Assembly (NCBI RefSeq): GCF_001544495.1
Contig: NZ_FCNZ02000004.1
Location: forward strand, 1 to 64,000
From: Caballeronia telluris
GTDB taxonomy: Bacteria > Pseudomonadota > Gammaproteobacteria > Burkholderiales > Burkholderiaceae
Direction: 5' to 3'
Length of the DNA: 64,000 nucleotides
Translations under genes and position numbers: made by a program
In this document: positions 28,101-36,373 of the stretch, piece after piece
Position numbering within the stretch: position 1 is the stretch's first letter
Layout: every line of letters starts with the position of its first letter
The notes under the pieces: model-generated
Told to the model about the DNA's origin: nothing
What the model saw: the letters and a program-made list of their open reading frames with translations, nothing else
Databases searched by the model: none

Positions 28101-31100
28101 CCCCACTGTGAACCCGCCGTTCAGGCCCCACACATTGATCGTCTGGGCGTCGTCATTGACGATCGCGAAGTCGGGACCGACCTTGCCCGGCACGAACACG
28201 ATCGTGCCCGAAGGCGCAGAGAAGAACGCGTTGCTATCGGAGAACACGGTGCTTTCGCCACCGGCGTTATCCGCGCGCACGATGATCGTGCCGGTCGAGC
28301 CGGCCGAAACCGTCGTGTCGGAGAAGAGGATGGCGTTGGCGTCGGCCGGCGTCGATCCGGTGAGCGACACCGTCTGTCCAGGCGCGCTCGCCTGGACGTT
28401 CACTGCGTCGAGCGCCAGTCCGTACCCGTAGAAACTGGCGTTGGCGTTCTCGCCGCCACGGATGTCGACGGAGCCGGCCGCCGAGCTGACCAGGCCCCGG
28501 ACGGGCGCTTGACCGTCGCCGTTTCCCGGCGTGCCGGCCAGCGCCACGCCGCTATCCACGTTGCCGATGCCGAAAATCCGTACGTTGCCGTTCGCGTGAA
28601 TGCCGAGATTCTGACTCGCGTTCATGCCCGTGACAACGACGCCTCCGGCGGGAGCCACTCCAGGCGGCGCCACGCCGAAGATCGACAGGTTGCCCGTCGT
28701 CGCGCCGACATCCGACGACTGGATAACGACGCCGCCAAAATGATCCACGGTGCTGGTGTCCCTGGGCTGCCCTGCTGCACTCGTGCCGTCGATGGTGACG
28801 TCGCCGCCGCTCGACGTGAGCCTCGACGTCGCAACATAGACACCCGCGCCGCCAATGGTCGACCGGGCGCCGCCCGCCGTCGCGCCCCTTCCGGTGATGT
28901 CCAGCGCGCCAGCCGAGGTGATCGTCGCGTTGGAGATGACCACGCCGTCGCCGACGCCGGAGACCGTCGTCGTCGTCGTCGCCGCTCCCGCCACCGCGCC
29001 GGTGCCGTCGATGCTCATCGCGCCGCCCGTGATGATCCGGGAGCCCGCGATGGCGACGCCGTCGCCTTGAACCGAAAGCTGCGCGGCCGTGCTGCCGGCG
29101 GCCGTGCCCCGAATGGTGACGGCGCCGCTCGTCGAGTTGATCGACGAGTTGTTGGACATTTGCACGCCATCGCCCGAGAGCGCGCCCGGCCCGAGACCGG
29201 CCGTCGTCGTCGGGTCGCCGGTCGCGCCGAATCCGGTGACGCTGACCGCGCCGCTCGTCGTCCTGAGAGCCGTGTTCGTGATCGACACGCCCGAGCCGAA
29301 CGCGTCGACATAGTCATAGTTCGACGCCTCGGGCGAAAAATAGCGGGTGCCGCCGTGCCCCTCGATCGTGATCGCACCGGAGCCGGACGTCATTGTCGAA
29401 TTGGACAGACTCACGCCCGTGTCGAACGGCGACGACCCGCGGATCGTGATGCTGCCGCCCGTGCCAGTGCCGGTTCTGCCGACCGTGGTGTCGATGGCCG
29501 CGTAGGTGAGTTCCACGCTTGCCGCGTTGCCCGGCGACGCCGCCCCGTTGATCACGAGATTGCCGCCGTTCGTCGCGATGCCCGGATGCGTCGGCACGCC
29601 GCCGACGACCATGCCGTTCACCGTGACGGAAGCGGACGGATTCCTGCCCTCCACGTTGGCATTGAGATTGACGTCGAGCCTGCCGGTATCGGCCAGTCCC
29701 TGCGCCACGCCGATCTGCGGCGTCGTAAAGACCAGAGCCGCGCCGGTCGACGCATAGGTGTCGATGTGAATCGAGCCCGCGGCGTTCAGCGTGAGTGCGG
29801 CGTTCCTGTCGCCGCCCTTCGTGATGTTGGTCAGCACCTTGATCGTACCGAGGTCCGTTCCGCTCGCCCCTGTGTTCACCGTCACCGAGACGCCCTGGTT
29901 GAGCTGGCCGGTGATCTGCCCGACGCCAAGCCGCGACGCAGATCCCGTGGGAGAGACGGGGCTGAAGGTCCAGCCCGTGGTATCCGATGACGTCGCGAAG
30001 TCGAGCGCCGAACTGTCGGCGACGATATCGACATCGTGCGGATCCAGCACCCACGTCCCCCCCACCCCATGCAGCGCCGACGCGTCGATCTCCGCGCCCG
30101 CCACATCCAGGAACCGCGCCGACGTCTCGATCAACCCGCCGTTGCCGCTTTGTGCACCGCCTTTCGCGGTCAGCATCCCGTAGACGCGCGCCGCGTTGGT
30201 TCCGTAGATGACGACATTCCCGCCATTGCCGGTGACGAGCGCATCCGCCCTCACCTGCGCGCCCGGCCCCATCCACACTGCGTCCGCGTTATGGATGTCG
30301 GCCTCCTTGCCCGCCGCGCCGCCGCCCACGCGCACGCGTCCGCCGCCCGCAGCGCCGCTCGCGTCGATGCGCGCGCCGTCGTGCACCGCGACCTGATAGC
30401 CCGTGACGTCGATGTTGCCGCCCTTGAGCCCCACGCCGCCCGTCGCATCGACGCTGCCCGCCACTTCCGTCACGCCCGCCGCGCCGCCGTCGAGCACGAT
30501 GCGCCCGTTGCGCTCCGCGACGCTCTGCGCGCGCACCGTGCCCGTCTGGTTCAGCACGGTGGCGGCGAGCGCGTCGGCGGTCTGCACCGACATCAGCACC
30601 TGCCCGCCGTCCGCCGCCAGCACGCCGGAGTTGCGCGCGAGCGCCTGCGCCGCCGCGCCGTTGACCTTCAGCATGGTGAGGCCGTCGCCGGCGAAGTCGA
30701 GCGTAATATCGCTGCCCGCGCCCATCGCGACGGTGCCGAGCTTCGCGCTCACCGTGCCGCTGTTGTCCACCTGCGCGCCGAGCAGCGCGACCGTGCCGTG
30801 CTCGCCGGCCGTGATCGTGCCTTGATTGACGACCTGCCCGCCCGCCTGCGGCGACGCGCTCGCGAAGCGATATTTGCCCGCAAGAAAATCGCGGTCCGAA
30901 ATCCCGAGCGTCGACGCGACGAGCGATCCCACGTTGACCGACGCGCCGCGCGCAAACAGCACGCCCGCCGGATTGACGAGAAACACCTGTCCGTTGGCGT
31001 TCATCCGTCCTGCGATCGTGCTGGCCTGACTGCCCACCACGCGATTCAGCAACACGGCCTGCGCCGAAGGTTGCGCGATGTTCACCGTCTCGTTGGCCCC

Positions 31101-31379
31101 GATCGAAAACGAGTTCCAGTTGACGATGCCCTTCGGCGTGCCTTGCGTGATCGCCATCGTGTTCGGAGCGGGCGTGCCGATGGTCACGTTGCCGCTCGCG
31201 ACCTGCCCGCCGAGCGGCAGTGCGAGTGCGGGCGGTGCGACGAAGAGCGCGATCACCGGCAACAGCGACGGAACGATCGCCACGCCCGCATGCCGCGCCG
31301 CGCGCCGGGCGAGCCGCCTGATCGCACGCTCCCATGCCCGGCGATGCTTGCGGGTCCGAAGGCAGGTGATGTCGCTCAT
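25167..31379 (-). CDS. TpsA: giant two-partner-secreted filamentous-hemagglutinin-type exoprotein
   Basis: ATG 31379 follows AGGAG and gives about 2070 residues. An extended signal region (LLPVIALFVAPPALA) leads to the TPS domain (PLGGQVASGNVTI, GIVNWNSFSIG, then NPAGVLFARGASVNVGSLVAST near 136). The rest is a long beta-helix of Gly/Thr/Ser-rich repeats (GSITIRG, GDVTIDGT types). Near the C-terminus comes an MBG-like segment (LAVTIGGQTRSRG), and the protein ends with a Cys pair (C2058, C2067). It would be exported by the neighbouring TpsB to the surface as adhesin or exoprotein. No toxin domain (for example a CdiA-type C-terminus) was seen. Confidence 0.88.
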   Translation of the reverse strand: MSDITCLRTRKHRRAWERAIRRLARRAARHAGVAIVPSLLPVIALFVAPPALALPLGGQVASGNVTIGTPAPNTMAITQGTPKGIVNWNSFSIGANETVNIAQPSAQAVLLNRVVGSQASTIAGRMNANGQVFLVNPAGVLFARGASVNVGSLVASTLGISDRDFLAGKYRFASASPQAGGQVVNQGTITAGEHGTVALLGAQVDNSGTVSAKLGTVAMGAGSDITLDFAGDGLTMLKVNGAAAQALARNSGVLAADGGQVLMSVQTADALAATVLNQTGTVRAQSVAERNGRIVLDGGAAGVTEVAGSVDATGGVGLKGGNIDVTGYQVAVHDGARIDASGAAGGGRVRVGGGAAGKEADIHNADAVWMGPGAQVRADALVTGNGGNVVIYGTNAARVYGMLTAKGGAQSGNGGLIETSARFLDVAGAEIDASALHGVGGTWVLDPHDVDIVADSSALDFATSSDTTGWTFSPVSPTGSASRLGVGQITGQLNQGVSVTVNTGASGTDLGTIKVLTNITKGGDRNAALTLNAAGSIHIDTYASTGAALVFTTPQIGVAQGLADTGRLDVNLNANVEGRNPSASVTVNGMVVGGVPTHPGIATNGGNLVINGAASPGNAASVELTYAAIDTTVGRTGTGTGGSITIRGSSPFDTGVSLSNSTMTSGSGAITIEGHGGTRYFSPEASNYDYVDAFGSGVSITNTALRTTSGAVSVTGFGATGDPTTTAGLGPGALSGDGVQMSNNSSINSTSGAVTIRGTAAGSTAAQLSVQGDGVAIAGSRIITGGAMSIDGTGAVAGAATTTTTVSGVGDGVVISNATITSAGALDITGRGATAGGARSTIGGAGVYVATSRLTSSGGDVTIDGTSAAGQPRDTSTVDHFGGVVIQSSDVGATTGNLSIFGVAPPGVAPAGGVVVTGMNASQNLGIHANGNVRIFGIGNVDSGVALAGTPGNGDGQAPVRGLVSSAAGSVDIRGGENANASFYGYGLALDAVNVQASAPGQTVSLTGSTPADANAILFSDTTVSAGSTGTIIVRADNAGGESTVFSDSNAFFSAPSGTIVFVPGKVGPDFAIVNDDAQTINVWGLNGGFTVGPSILGAVSSSIDTVVIGSTSHTGQIAVNACNYRGCPSPAQVIYNNLTLENQGTGSKGIALLNRLSVQASRGGAYTPGKLTFASAGPVTQGAQGITAGIVTLTGLGPFELTNGANVFSTLALVNSGNATVVGTGNFSIAGTFRSSPQSAATPVTFASFDNATQTVTQIGSGGIVTPAGNTSVTALAGTGTPGTGVITVADPLVKTSPGRSTLTLNAADTVIFAGNISAPGGPLDIKADAGNRIAIHGYRGESPGVRIGLSTNGGNVTLGTGATASGYGGSSVTVADADIDARATSAQTTDGSITIHGVAPAYNAGVPQTAGVDIDDARLLAGGGGIELAGRAHVPTSTPGSGVLVRNSQTAAALQPGPSQLTTTSGAIRVYGTGSGAGAVGVALLDGSSITTTGGPIDLRGAITDTGTGTPSPTYGLLLLSGSINASAPGGTVSLAGSTTTADAGIAYGAVPLPANSGLVAGPFSISTGPQGLVTMRSSNNGAATSLIGRSAAQSIDAQGGSLFISPASVDPSTFDVTAQNAVPITLFGTNATQGLSIDAATYQTFSTTLQTLVLGSSTQTGHISVRGPCEGGSACAQRPAVATGLTLQNTGAGSQGIDLPSGISLPGKTLALASSGIVTDPGGIQAQSLLLAGGGDFTLTDAGNDVNTLALAGAHDVSFKESHGFTIGPVSAQGFDGATGRAATIDGTQSTVTGNLAAISENGRVSLGSMGSPTHLSAGGSIDLVMQNVVLDNAAGGTLSAGNGWRVWVRSRDQQENRGGIDPGGALPNFYGCVYGGICSWNGLRSLAVVPGNSNHFVYAERPTLAVTIGGQTRSRGSANGPFGFTVSGLLRGDQQGNSLAAGPLGSPATTESPGGTYPISGTFSSPTGYNVVVTPGTLTVQDPLANGGVFNRSGLQPLFTAQEDSFVYESNLGGVNICVGTNQPILALQEAEGAADTLAAEWKRVRSRPNLNNCLVVNGQHGCGEF

Positions 31380-31410
31380 GTCGAACTCCTGTTTGAACGT
31401 TTTCCTGTCG

Positions 31411-33198
31411 CTAGAACGACTTCGACACCTGCACGTACACGCGCGGCAACTTGTCGTCGCCGGTGGTGTCGGCGCGGGTCGTGCGCCAGGCCATGCTCGC
31501 ATCCACGGTGAGGCCGTAGGGCCCGTTCCAGAACAGCCCGAGCCCGGGTCCGCTGCGCGTCACGGTGTTGGCGCCCTGTTCGGGAATCGAGCGCGCGTTG
31601 TAGCGCCCGACGCCGATATCGAAGAACGCGGACAGCGTGAGCGTCGGGATGACTGCGTAGCGGAACGCGGCCGTCGCGATCAGCCCTTCGTCGACGACCG
31701 ACTCGGAAGGCGAATAGGCGCGCACCGCGCGCGGGCCGCCGAGCGTGATGCGCGACGAGCTGTCGAGGTTCTGGTTGGCCCATTGCCCCGACACGCCGAC
31801 GAACATGCTGACCTTCTGCGTGATCGCGTTGAGACGGTTCGCCTGCATCGTCACGCGCACGCTGTTGCCTTGCGTGTTGCGCCCGAACGGACTCTGGTCG
31901 ATCTGCTCGGCGAGCGACGAATCGATCTTCAGATGCGCGAACGCAAGCTGGATGTCCGCGCTGTTGAAGCCGCCGCCGAGCAAGCTGTCGCGGCTCTCGT
32001 AAGACAGCCCGACGCTCGCGACAACGAGCTTCTGCGGATTGTCGAAGTTGACGCTGTCGATCTTGTCGGTCAGCGCGCGGTATTCGAGCGCGCCGCGCAA
32101 GAGCAGGTTCTGGCTGCGCGAGCGGATGAGCGGATGCGAAACCGAGGCGGTCACGACATCGGCATCGCCGTGCGCATTGAGCGAGGAGAAATCCTGCCCG
32201 AGGTAGTAGTACAGATGCGAATACGCCACGCCCACGCGCGTGCCGTTCGCGTCGACCGGTGCGTCGTAGCCGATGCGCCCGTACAGCGTGTCGGCGCGCT
32301 CGGCGGCGAGCAGGTTCACGTCGAGGTTGTCGCCGATGCCGAACGGCGACGCGAGCCGTCCCACCGCACCCAGCCGCCAGCGCCCGGCGGCGGCCGCGCC
32401 GTAGTTGTCGGTGGCGAGGGCGAAATCCCAGCGGCGCGAGGGCTCGACGGTCACGCTCAGATCGACGGTGCCCGGCGTGCTGCCCAGTTCCAGCGCCGAG
32501 GTCACGCGAATGCCGGGCAGATCCGAGAGCAGCAGCATCGTGCGTTCGAGTTCGCCCTGCTTGAGCGGCTTGCCGGGCTCGATCGCGGCGAGCCGCGCGC
32601 GCACGAGCGATTCCTTGATCGGCGCGCCGGGGACGATGGTCAGCCGCACCGCGCCGATCTTGCCTTCCAGCACGGTGAAGGCGACATCGCCATTGGTCAC
32701 GTCCTGCGGCGGAATCACGACCTGCGCGAGCGGATAACCGCGATCGCGATACGCTTGCGCGATGAGCGCGCCCATCGCGTTGAGATCGTCGATCGACACT
32801 TCCTGACCGATCTTGCCGGAGACGAGCGGGAGCAGCATGTCGGACGGCAAGGTCTCGTTGCCCGTAAGACGAATGCTCTTCAACGTGAACTTGCGGCCTT
32901 CGGGCACGGCTGCCGGCGCCGCGGGTCGCGCCGGCAGCACGGCCGCGCCGCCGGGCGGCGGCGCGGCAGGTGTCGGGCGCTGTTGTTCGTTGAGCAGCGT
33001 GCCGGCGCTCGGAATCTGCTGCGTGCCCGGCATCGGCACTTGCTGCGCCCACGCCGTCAGCGCGCCCGCGCACGCGATGCCCGCTCCGGCAAGACCGGCC
33101 GCGCGCGCGAAACGTCGTCCACGATGGGGGCGCGCGCGCGCACCGGTACGTTCGCCGGGGCGCGATGCGATGAGTTCGGTTTTCATGGCGTCGTTCAC
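31411..33198 (-). CDS. TpsB: ShlB/FhaC/HecB-family outer-membrane transporter
   Basis: TpsB pores thread TpsA proteins across the outer membrane. The product is about 595 residues. A signal peptide (LAGAGIACAGALTAWA) is followed by a Pro-rich linker, two POTRA domains (KFTLKSIRLTGNETLPSD; VAFTVLEGKIGAVRLTI) and a beta-barrel with GDNLDVNLLAAE, LGGPRAVRAYSPSE (family motif near GGxxxVRGY) and a terminal Phe (VQVSKSF). GTG 33198 is preferred because GAGG lies 8 bases upstream; ATG 33186 is four codons later with no clear site. It is 31 bases before tpsA. Confidence 0.92.
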   Translation of the reverse strand: MNDAMKTELIASRPGERTGARARPHRGRRFARAAGLAGAGIACAGALTAWAQQVPMPGTQQIPSAGTLLNEQQRPTPAAPPPGGAAVLPARPAAPAAVPEGRKFTLKSIRLTGNETLPSDMLLPLVSGKIGQEVSIDDLNAMGALIAQAYRDRGYPLAQVVIPPQDVTNGDVAFTVLEGKIGAVRLTIVPGAPIKESLVRARLAAIEPGKPLKQGELERTMLLLSDLPGIRVTSALELGSTPGTVDLSVTVEPSRRWDFALATDNYGAAAAGRWRLGAVGRLASPFGIGDNLDVNLLAAERADTLYGRIGYDAPVDANGTRVGVAYSHLYYYLGQDFSSLNAHGDADVVTASVSHPLIRSRSQNLLLRGALEYRALTDKIDSVNFDNPQKLVVASVGLSYESRDSLLGGGFNSADIQLAFAHLKIDSSLAEQIDQSPFGRNTQGNSVRVTMQANRLNAITQKVSMFVGVSGQWANQNLDSSSRITLGGPRAVRAYSPSESVVDEGLIATAAFRYAVIPTLTLSAFFDIGVGRYNARSIPEQGANTVTRSGPGLGLFWNGPYGLTVDASMAWRTTRADTTGDDKLPRVYVQVSKSF

Positions 33199-33266
33199 TG
33201 CAGCATCCTCATCGGGCCGGCGCACAGCGTCGCGCCGGGACGGCGCCGGGCACGAGGGTCCGGCGT

Positions 33267-35522
33267 TCAGTGGGCGACCGAGAGCCGCCAGTTGCCCATC
33301 AGGTCGAACGGCGCCCAGTAGAACGGATGGGCGTACCTGCTGTCGGCCAGCACGGCGAGCTGCGCCTCGCGCATGGCGTCGATCGCCTCTTCGCCCTTGG
33401 TGAGCGAGCCGTAGAACGTGCGCATGGTGAGCGAGGTCGAATCGTCGGCGACAGGCCACATCGACACGAGCAACGCCGACGCGCCCGCATAGAAGAACGC
33501 GCGCGTGAAGCCCATGATCTCGTCGCCGCGCTCGATGCGCCCGAGCGCCGTCTCGCACGCGGAGAGCGTGACGAGCGCCACCGAATCGAACTTGAGGTTG
33601 TAGATGTCCTGCGCGAGCATCGGGTCCGGGCCGTCGGCCGGCTGCTTCGCGGGCGCGAGCAGCACGCGCGAATGCAGCGGATCGACCGTGTCCGCCTGTG
33701 CGTGCGTCGCGACGTGGACGATGCGGCCCGCCGGTGCGTTGTCGCTGAAGGTCTTGCGCGTGACGTCGCTCTGCACGAAGGCCTCGTGCTGCGCGAACAG
33801 CGGTCCGATCGCGCGCACTTCGGCCTCGGCGCCCGGCAAGTCGAATTCCGGCGCGATGCGCGGATTGCCGAACGCGACGAGACTGCTCGCGATGCGCTGC
33901 TGGCGTCGCACGAGCTGCACGGCGACGCTCGCCGAAGGCGCGAGCGCGAGCGCATGCCGCTGGATCAGAAAGCCCTGCGGATTGCGAAGCGCCTGAAACG
34001 GCATGTAGTGCAGCGCGCCATTCGGCACGATGATGAGCCGCTCGCCGGGACGCACGCCGAGCGGCTGGATGAGCAGCGCGTCGAGCTTCGTTCCGTAGGT
34101 GAGCGCTTGCGGACGCCCGCGGATGATCGCGTTGCGAAAATCGCCGACGGCCAGCGTCATCTCCTTGCGTGCGATCGGCAGCGTGAAGCCCTGGATGCCG
34201 TCCGGGCGCACGACCCACGCGATCATCTTGTCGGGAAGACCGTGATATTCGACGATCGCCTCGCCTTGCCTGAGCGTGCCGCGCACGTCGTCGAGCGAGA
34301 GCGTGCGGCCGTTCAGTTGAGCCTCGTCGACGTTGGCCGCGAGCCGGTTGCGCACGACATCGAGCAGCGCGCGGCTGCGGCTTCGCTCGGAGAGCGTCCA
34401 CGCGAGCGGATAGTCGCCATCCTCGACGACGAGCGAAATCGTCTCCTCGAAGACCGTCTGCGTATCGGAGAAGAGTCCGGTCTTGAACTCGTCGCTGCGA
34501 AAGCGCGCGCGGATCTTCTCGGAGTCGTCGAGTGCGGCGAGCCACGCGTCGCGGGCCTGCTGGCGCTTGCCGAGCGCGAGATACGCGCGGCCCATGCCTT
34601 CGTGCGCCCACAGACTGTCGTAGCTCGCGTCGGCGCCGCCCGCGCTCGCGCTGGCGGCGAACGCGTCGAGCGCCTCCTGTGGCTTGTGTTCGGCCAGCAG
34701 CAAATTGCCTTCGATGCGCTTCCTGAGCGGCGCCAGCAAGCTTTCCTTGACGCCGCTCGTCTGTTCGAAGGTGGCGCGCGCGCCCGCGGCGTCGCCGGAT
34801 GCGATCTGCGCATTGGTGATCGACAGGAGCACCATCGGGCGATAACGCGCGGAAGCGCTTTCCAGCGCCACCCGGTATTGCGCGAGCGCCGCCGCCGGAT
34901 CGCCGCGCCGGGCCGCGATGTCGCCCAGCACCTTGTACGCGGGCGCCAGCACCTGCTCGGGATTCTTCGCGCCGGCGGCGATGGCTTCTTTCGCGTAGCG
35001 TTCGGCGTCGTCCAGATCGCCGGCGTAGCTGTAGGCGATCGCCAGATCGCGGCGCGAGAGTGCGGCGAGGTTGGCGTTGTCCGTCTGCCGCGCGACGACG
35101 AGCGCGCGCGACGCCGCTTCGATGCTGTCGCGGAAATCGCCGCGCTCGGCGGCCGCCACCGACATGCTGCAGTACGCGTAGCCGTCGAGCTTGACCTGAT
35201 CGCGCGCGAGCAAAAGACGCCCTTCCTGCGACAGCGTGGCGATCGTTTCGGCATCGCGCACGCGGGCTTCGGCATCGCGCGCGACGGGCGTGAGCGCCGC
35301 GTCCGGCGGCGTGGGCGCGGTCTGGGCGATTTTCGCGGTCTGGGCGGTTTTCGCGCCCTGCGTGCTTTTCTTTTGCGCGCCTTGCGCATGGACGCCAGGC
35401 GCGGCGAGCGCGAGCGCCGCAAACAGCAGGAACGCGAGGCCGAGCCGCCTTGCCGCGCTGCCGTCAAGTGCGCAAGCGCCGGCCGCCACACGGACCGACG
35501 CGATCTGCCCGATCGGTTTCAC
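33267..35522 (-). CDS. secreted TPR-CHAT protein (caspase-like protease)
   Basis: I chose GTG 35522, which follows GAGGAG by 8 bases and gives a sensible signal peptide (RRLGLAFLLFAALALAAPGVHA). The frame is open to 35663. Of 751 residues, about 100-370 are TPR-like helices (RDLAIAYSYAGDLDDAERYA, GDPAAALAQYRVALE). About 480-748 form a CHAT domain with both catalytic residues: His in VHVATHA (about 604) and Cys in LSACETA (about 655), followed by GEEAIDAMREAQL. CHAT proteins are clan CD peptidases. It heads the run leading to TpsB, TpsA and tssA, so a role in maturing or releasing TpsA in the periplasm is plausible but unproven. Confidence 0.85.
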   Translation of the reverse strand: MKPIGQIASVRVAAGACALDGSAARRLGLAFLLFAALALAAPGVHAQGAQKKSTQGAKTAQTAKIAQTAPTPPDAALTPVARDAEARVRDAETIATLSQEGRLLLARDQVKLDGYAYCSMSVAAAERGDFRDSIEAASRALVVARQTDNANLAALSRRDLAIAYSYAGDLDDAERYAKEAIAAGAKNPEQVLAPAYKVLGDIAARRGDPAAALAQYRVALESASARYRPMVLLSITNAQIASGDAAGARATFEQTSGVKESLLAPLRKRIEGNLLLAEHKPQEALDAFAASASAGGADASYDSLWAHEGMGRAYLALGKRQQARDAWLAALDDSEKIRARFRSDEFKTGLFSDTQTVFEETISLVVEDGDYPLAWTLSERSRSRALLDVVRNRLAANVDEAQLNGRTLSLDDVRGTLRQGEAIVEYHGLPDKMIAWVVRPDGIQGFTLPIARKEMTLAVGDFRNAIIRGRPQALTYGTKLDALLIQPLGVRPGERLIIVPNGALHYMPFQALRNPQGFLIQRHALALAPSASVAVQLVRRQQRIASSLVAFGNPRIAPEFDLPGAEAEVRAIGPLFAQHEAFVQSDVTRKTFSDNAPAGRIVHVATHAQADTVDPLHSRVLLAPAKQPADGPDPMLAQDIYNLKFDSVALVTLSACETALGRIERGDEIMGFTRAFFYAGASALLVSMWPVADDSTSLTMRTFYGSLTKGEEAIDAMREAQLAVLADSRYAHPFYWAPFDLMGNWRLSVAH

Positions 35523-35672
35523 GAATGCGCTCCTCGAAGACCGTAGCCGCGCACCGGCGCGAGCGGCGCGCTGCCGCCGCGGTGCCACTGCTAGACGAAA
35601 CATCGCGCCGGATTTGAAAAGCGTCCCGGGATCATTCGTTTGCTGCTGTGTTGGGAGAGACACAGATCAATC
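35523..35672. promoter_or_regulatory. Divergent promoter region between the CHAT and tssJ operons
   Basis: These 150 bases separate the long minus-strand run from the plus-strand tssJ run and should contain both promoters. No consensus promoter pair was clear by eye. GGGAGAGA at 35653-35660 is close to tssJ and may serve its translation. Confidence 0.4.
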
Positions 35673-36218
35673 ATGCAAACCATCGGTTCGATCGCAAGCC
35701 GCGCGCGTTCTGCGCGTCTCGCGCGCAGCGCGGCGCGGGTCGTCTGCGTGTGCGCGCTCGTCGTCGCGGCGTGCAAATCGGCACCGCCGCCTCCGCCGCC
35801 GCCGACGGTCGTGCGCATCACCGTGAGCGCGCTCGACCAGGCCAATCCCGATCAGCGGGGCCGGCCCTCGCCCGTCGTCGTGCGCGTGTACGAACTGAAG
35901 ACGACCGCCGCCTTCGATAGCGCCGACTTCTTCACGCTCTACGCAAAGGACCAGGCGACGCTAGGCGGCGATCTCAACGCAAAGAACGAATTCCTGCTCA
36001 AGCCCGGCGACAGCCGGAGCGTCGAGGCGACCGTGCAGCCGGGCACGACATTCGTCGCGGTCGTGGCCGCGTATCGCGACATCGAACGCTCTCGCTGGCG
36101 CGCAACCGTGCCGGTGCCGCCGAACCAGACGACCGTGCTCGACGTGCGCATCGACGCGGCCGATGTCTCGATCGCCGCACACCGCGCGAGCGCGCCGGCA
36201 TCGAAGGCCGCCAAGTAA
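35673..36218 (+). CDS. tssJ: T6SS outer-membrane lipoprotein TssJ
   Basis: TssJ anchors the TssJLM membrane complex to the outer membrane. ATG 35673 gives 181 residues with a signal peptide and lipobox (LVVAAC), then a Pro-rich linker. The mature domain follows with VVRITVSALDQANPD, SPVVVRVYELKTTAAFDSADFFTLY and FVAVVAAYRDIERSRWRATV, all typical. An in-frame upstream start at 35640 would only lengthen the signal region. Confidence 0.92.
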   Translation: MQTIGSIASRARSARLARSAARVVCVCALVVAACKSAPPPPPPPTVVRITVSALDQANPDQRGRPSPVVVRVYELKTTAAFDSADFFTLYAKDQATLGGDLNAKNEFLLKPGDSRSVEATVQPGTTFVAVVAAYRDIERSRWRATVPVPPNQTTVLDVRIDAADVSIAAHRASAPASKAAK

Positions 36219-36373
36219 GCGCGCGCGCGCCGGCGAGTTCCAAATTCGTATCGCTCGTTCGTTTTTGAGGGAGCGTCGGGGTCGCTGACCCGCCGGACGC
36301 CGACGGCACGGCCGGCGCCGGCACAGCGCGCGCGGCGCCGTGTCGAACCCCCAGAGAGCGGATACGAGCCACC

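Noticed and set aside
27366-29990. 874-codon open frame antisense to tpsA
   Set aside because: It mirrors the GC-rich repetitive tpsA and has low-complexity Arg/Ala-rich translation without any known domain; the sense strand carries clear TPS features.
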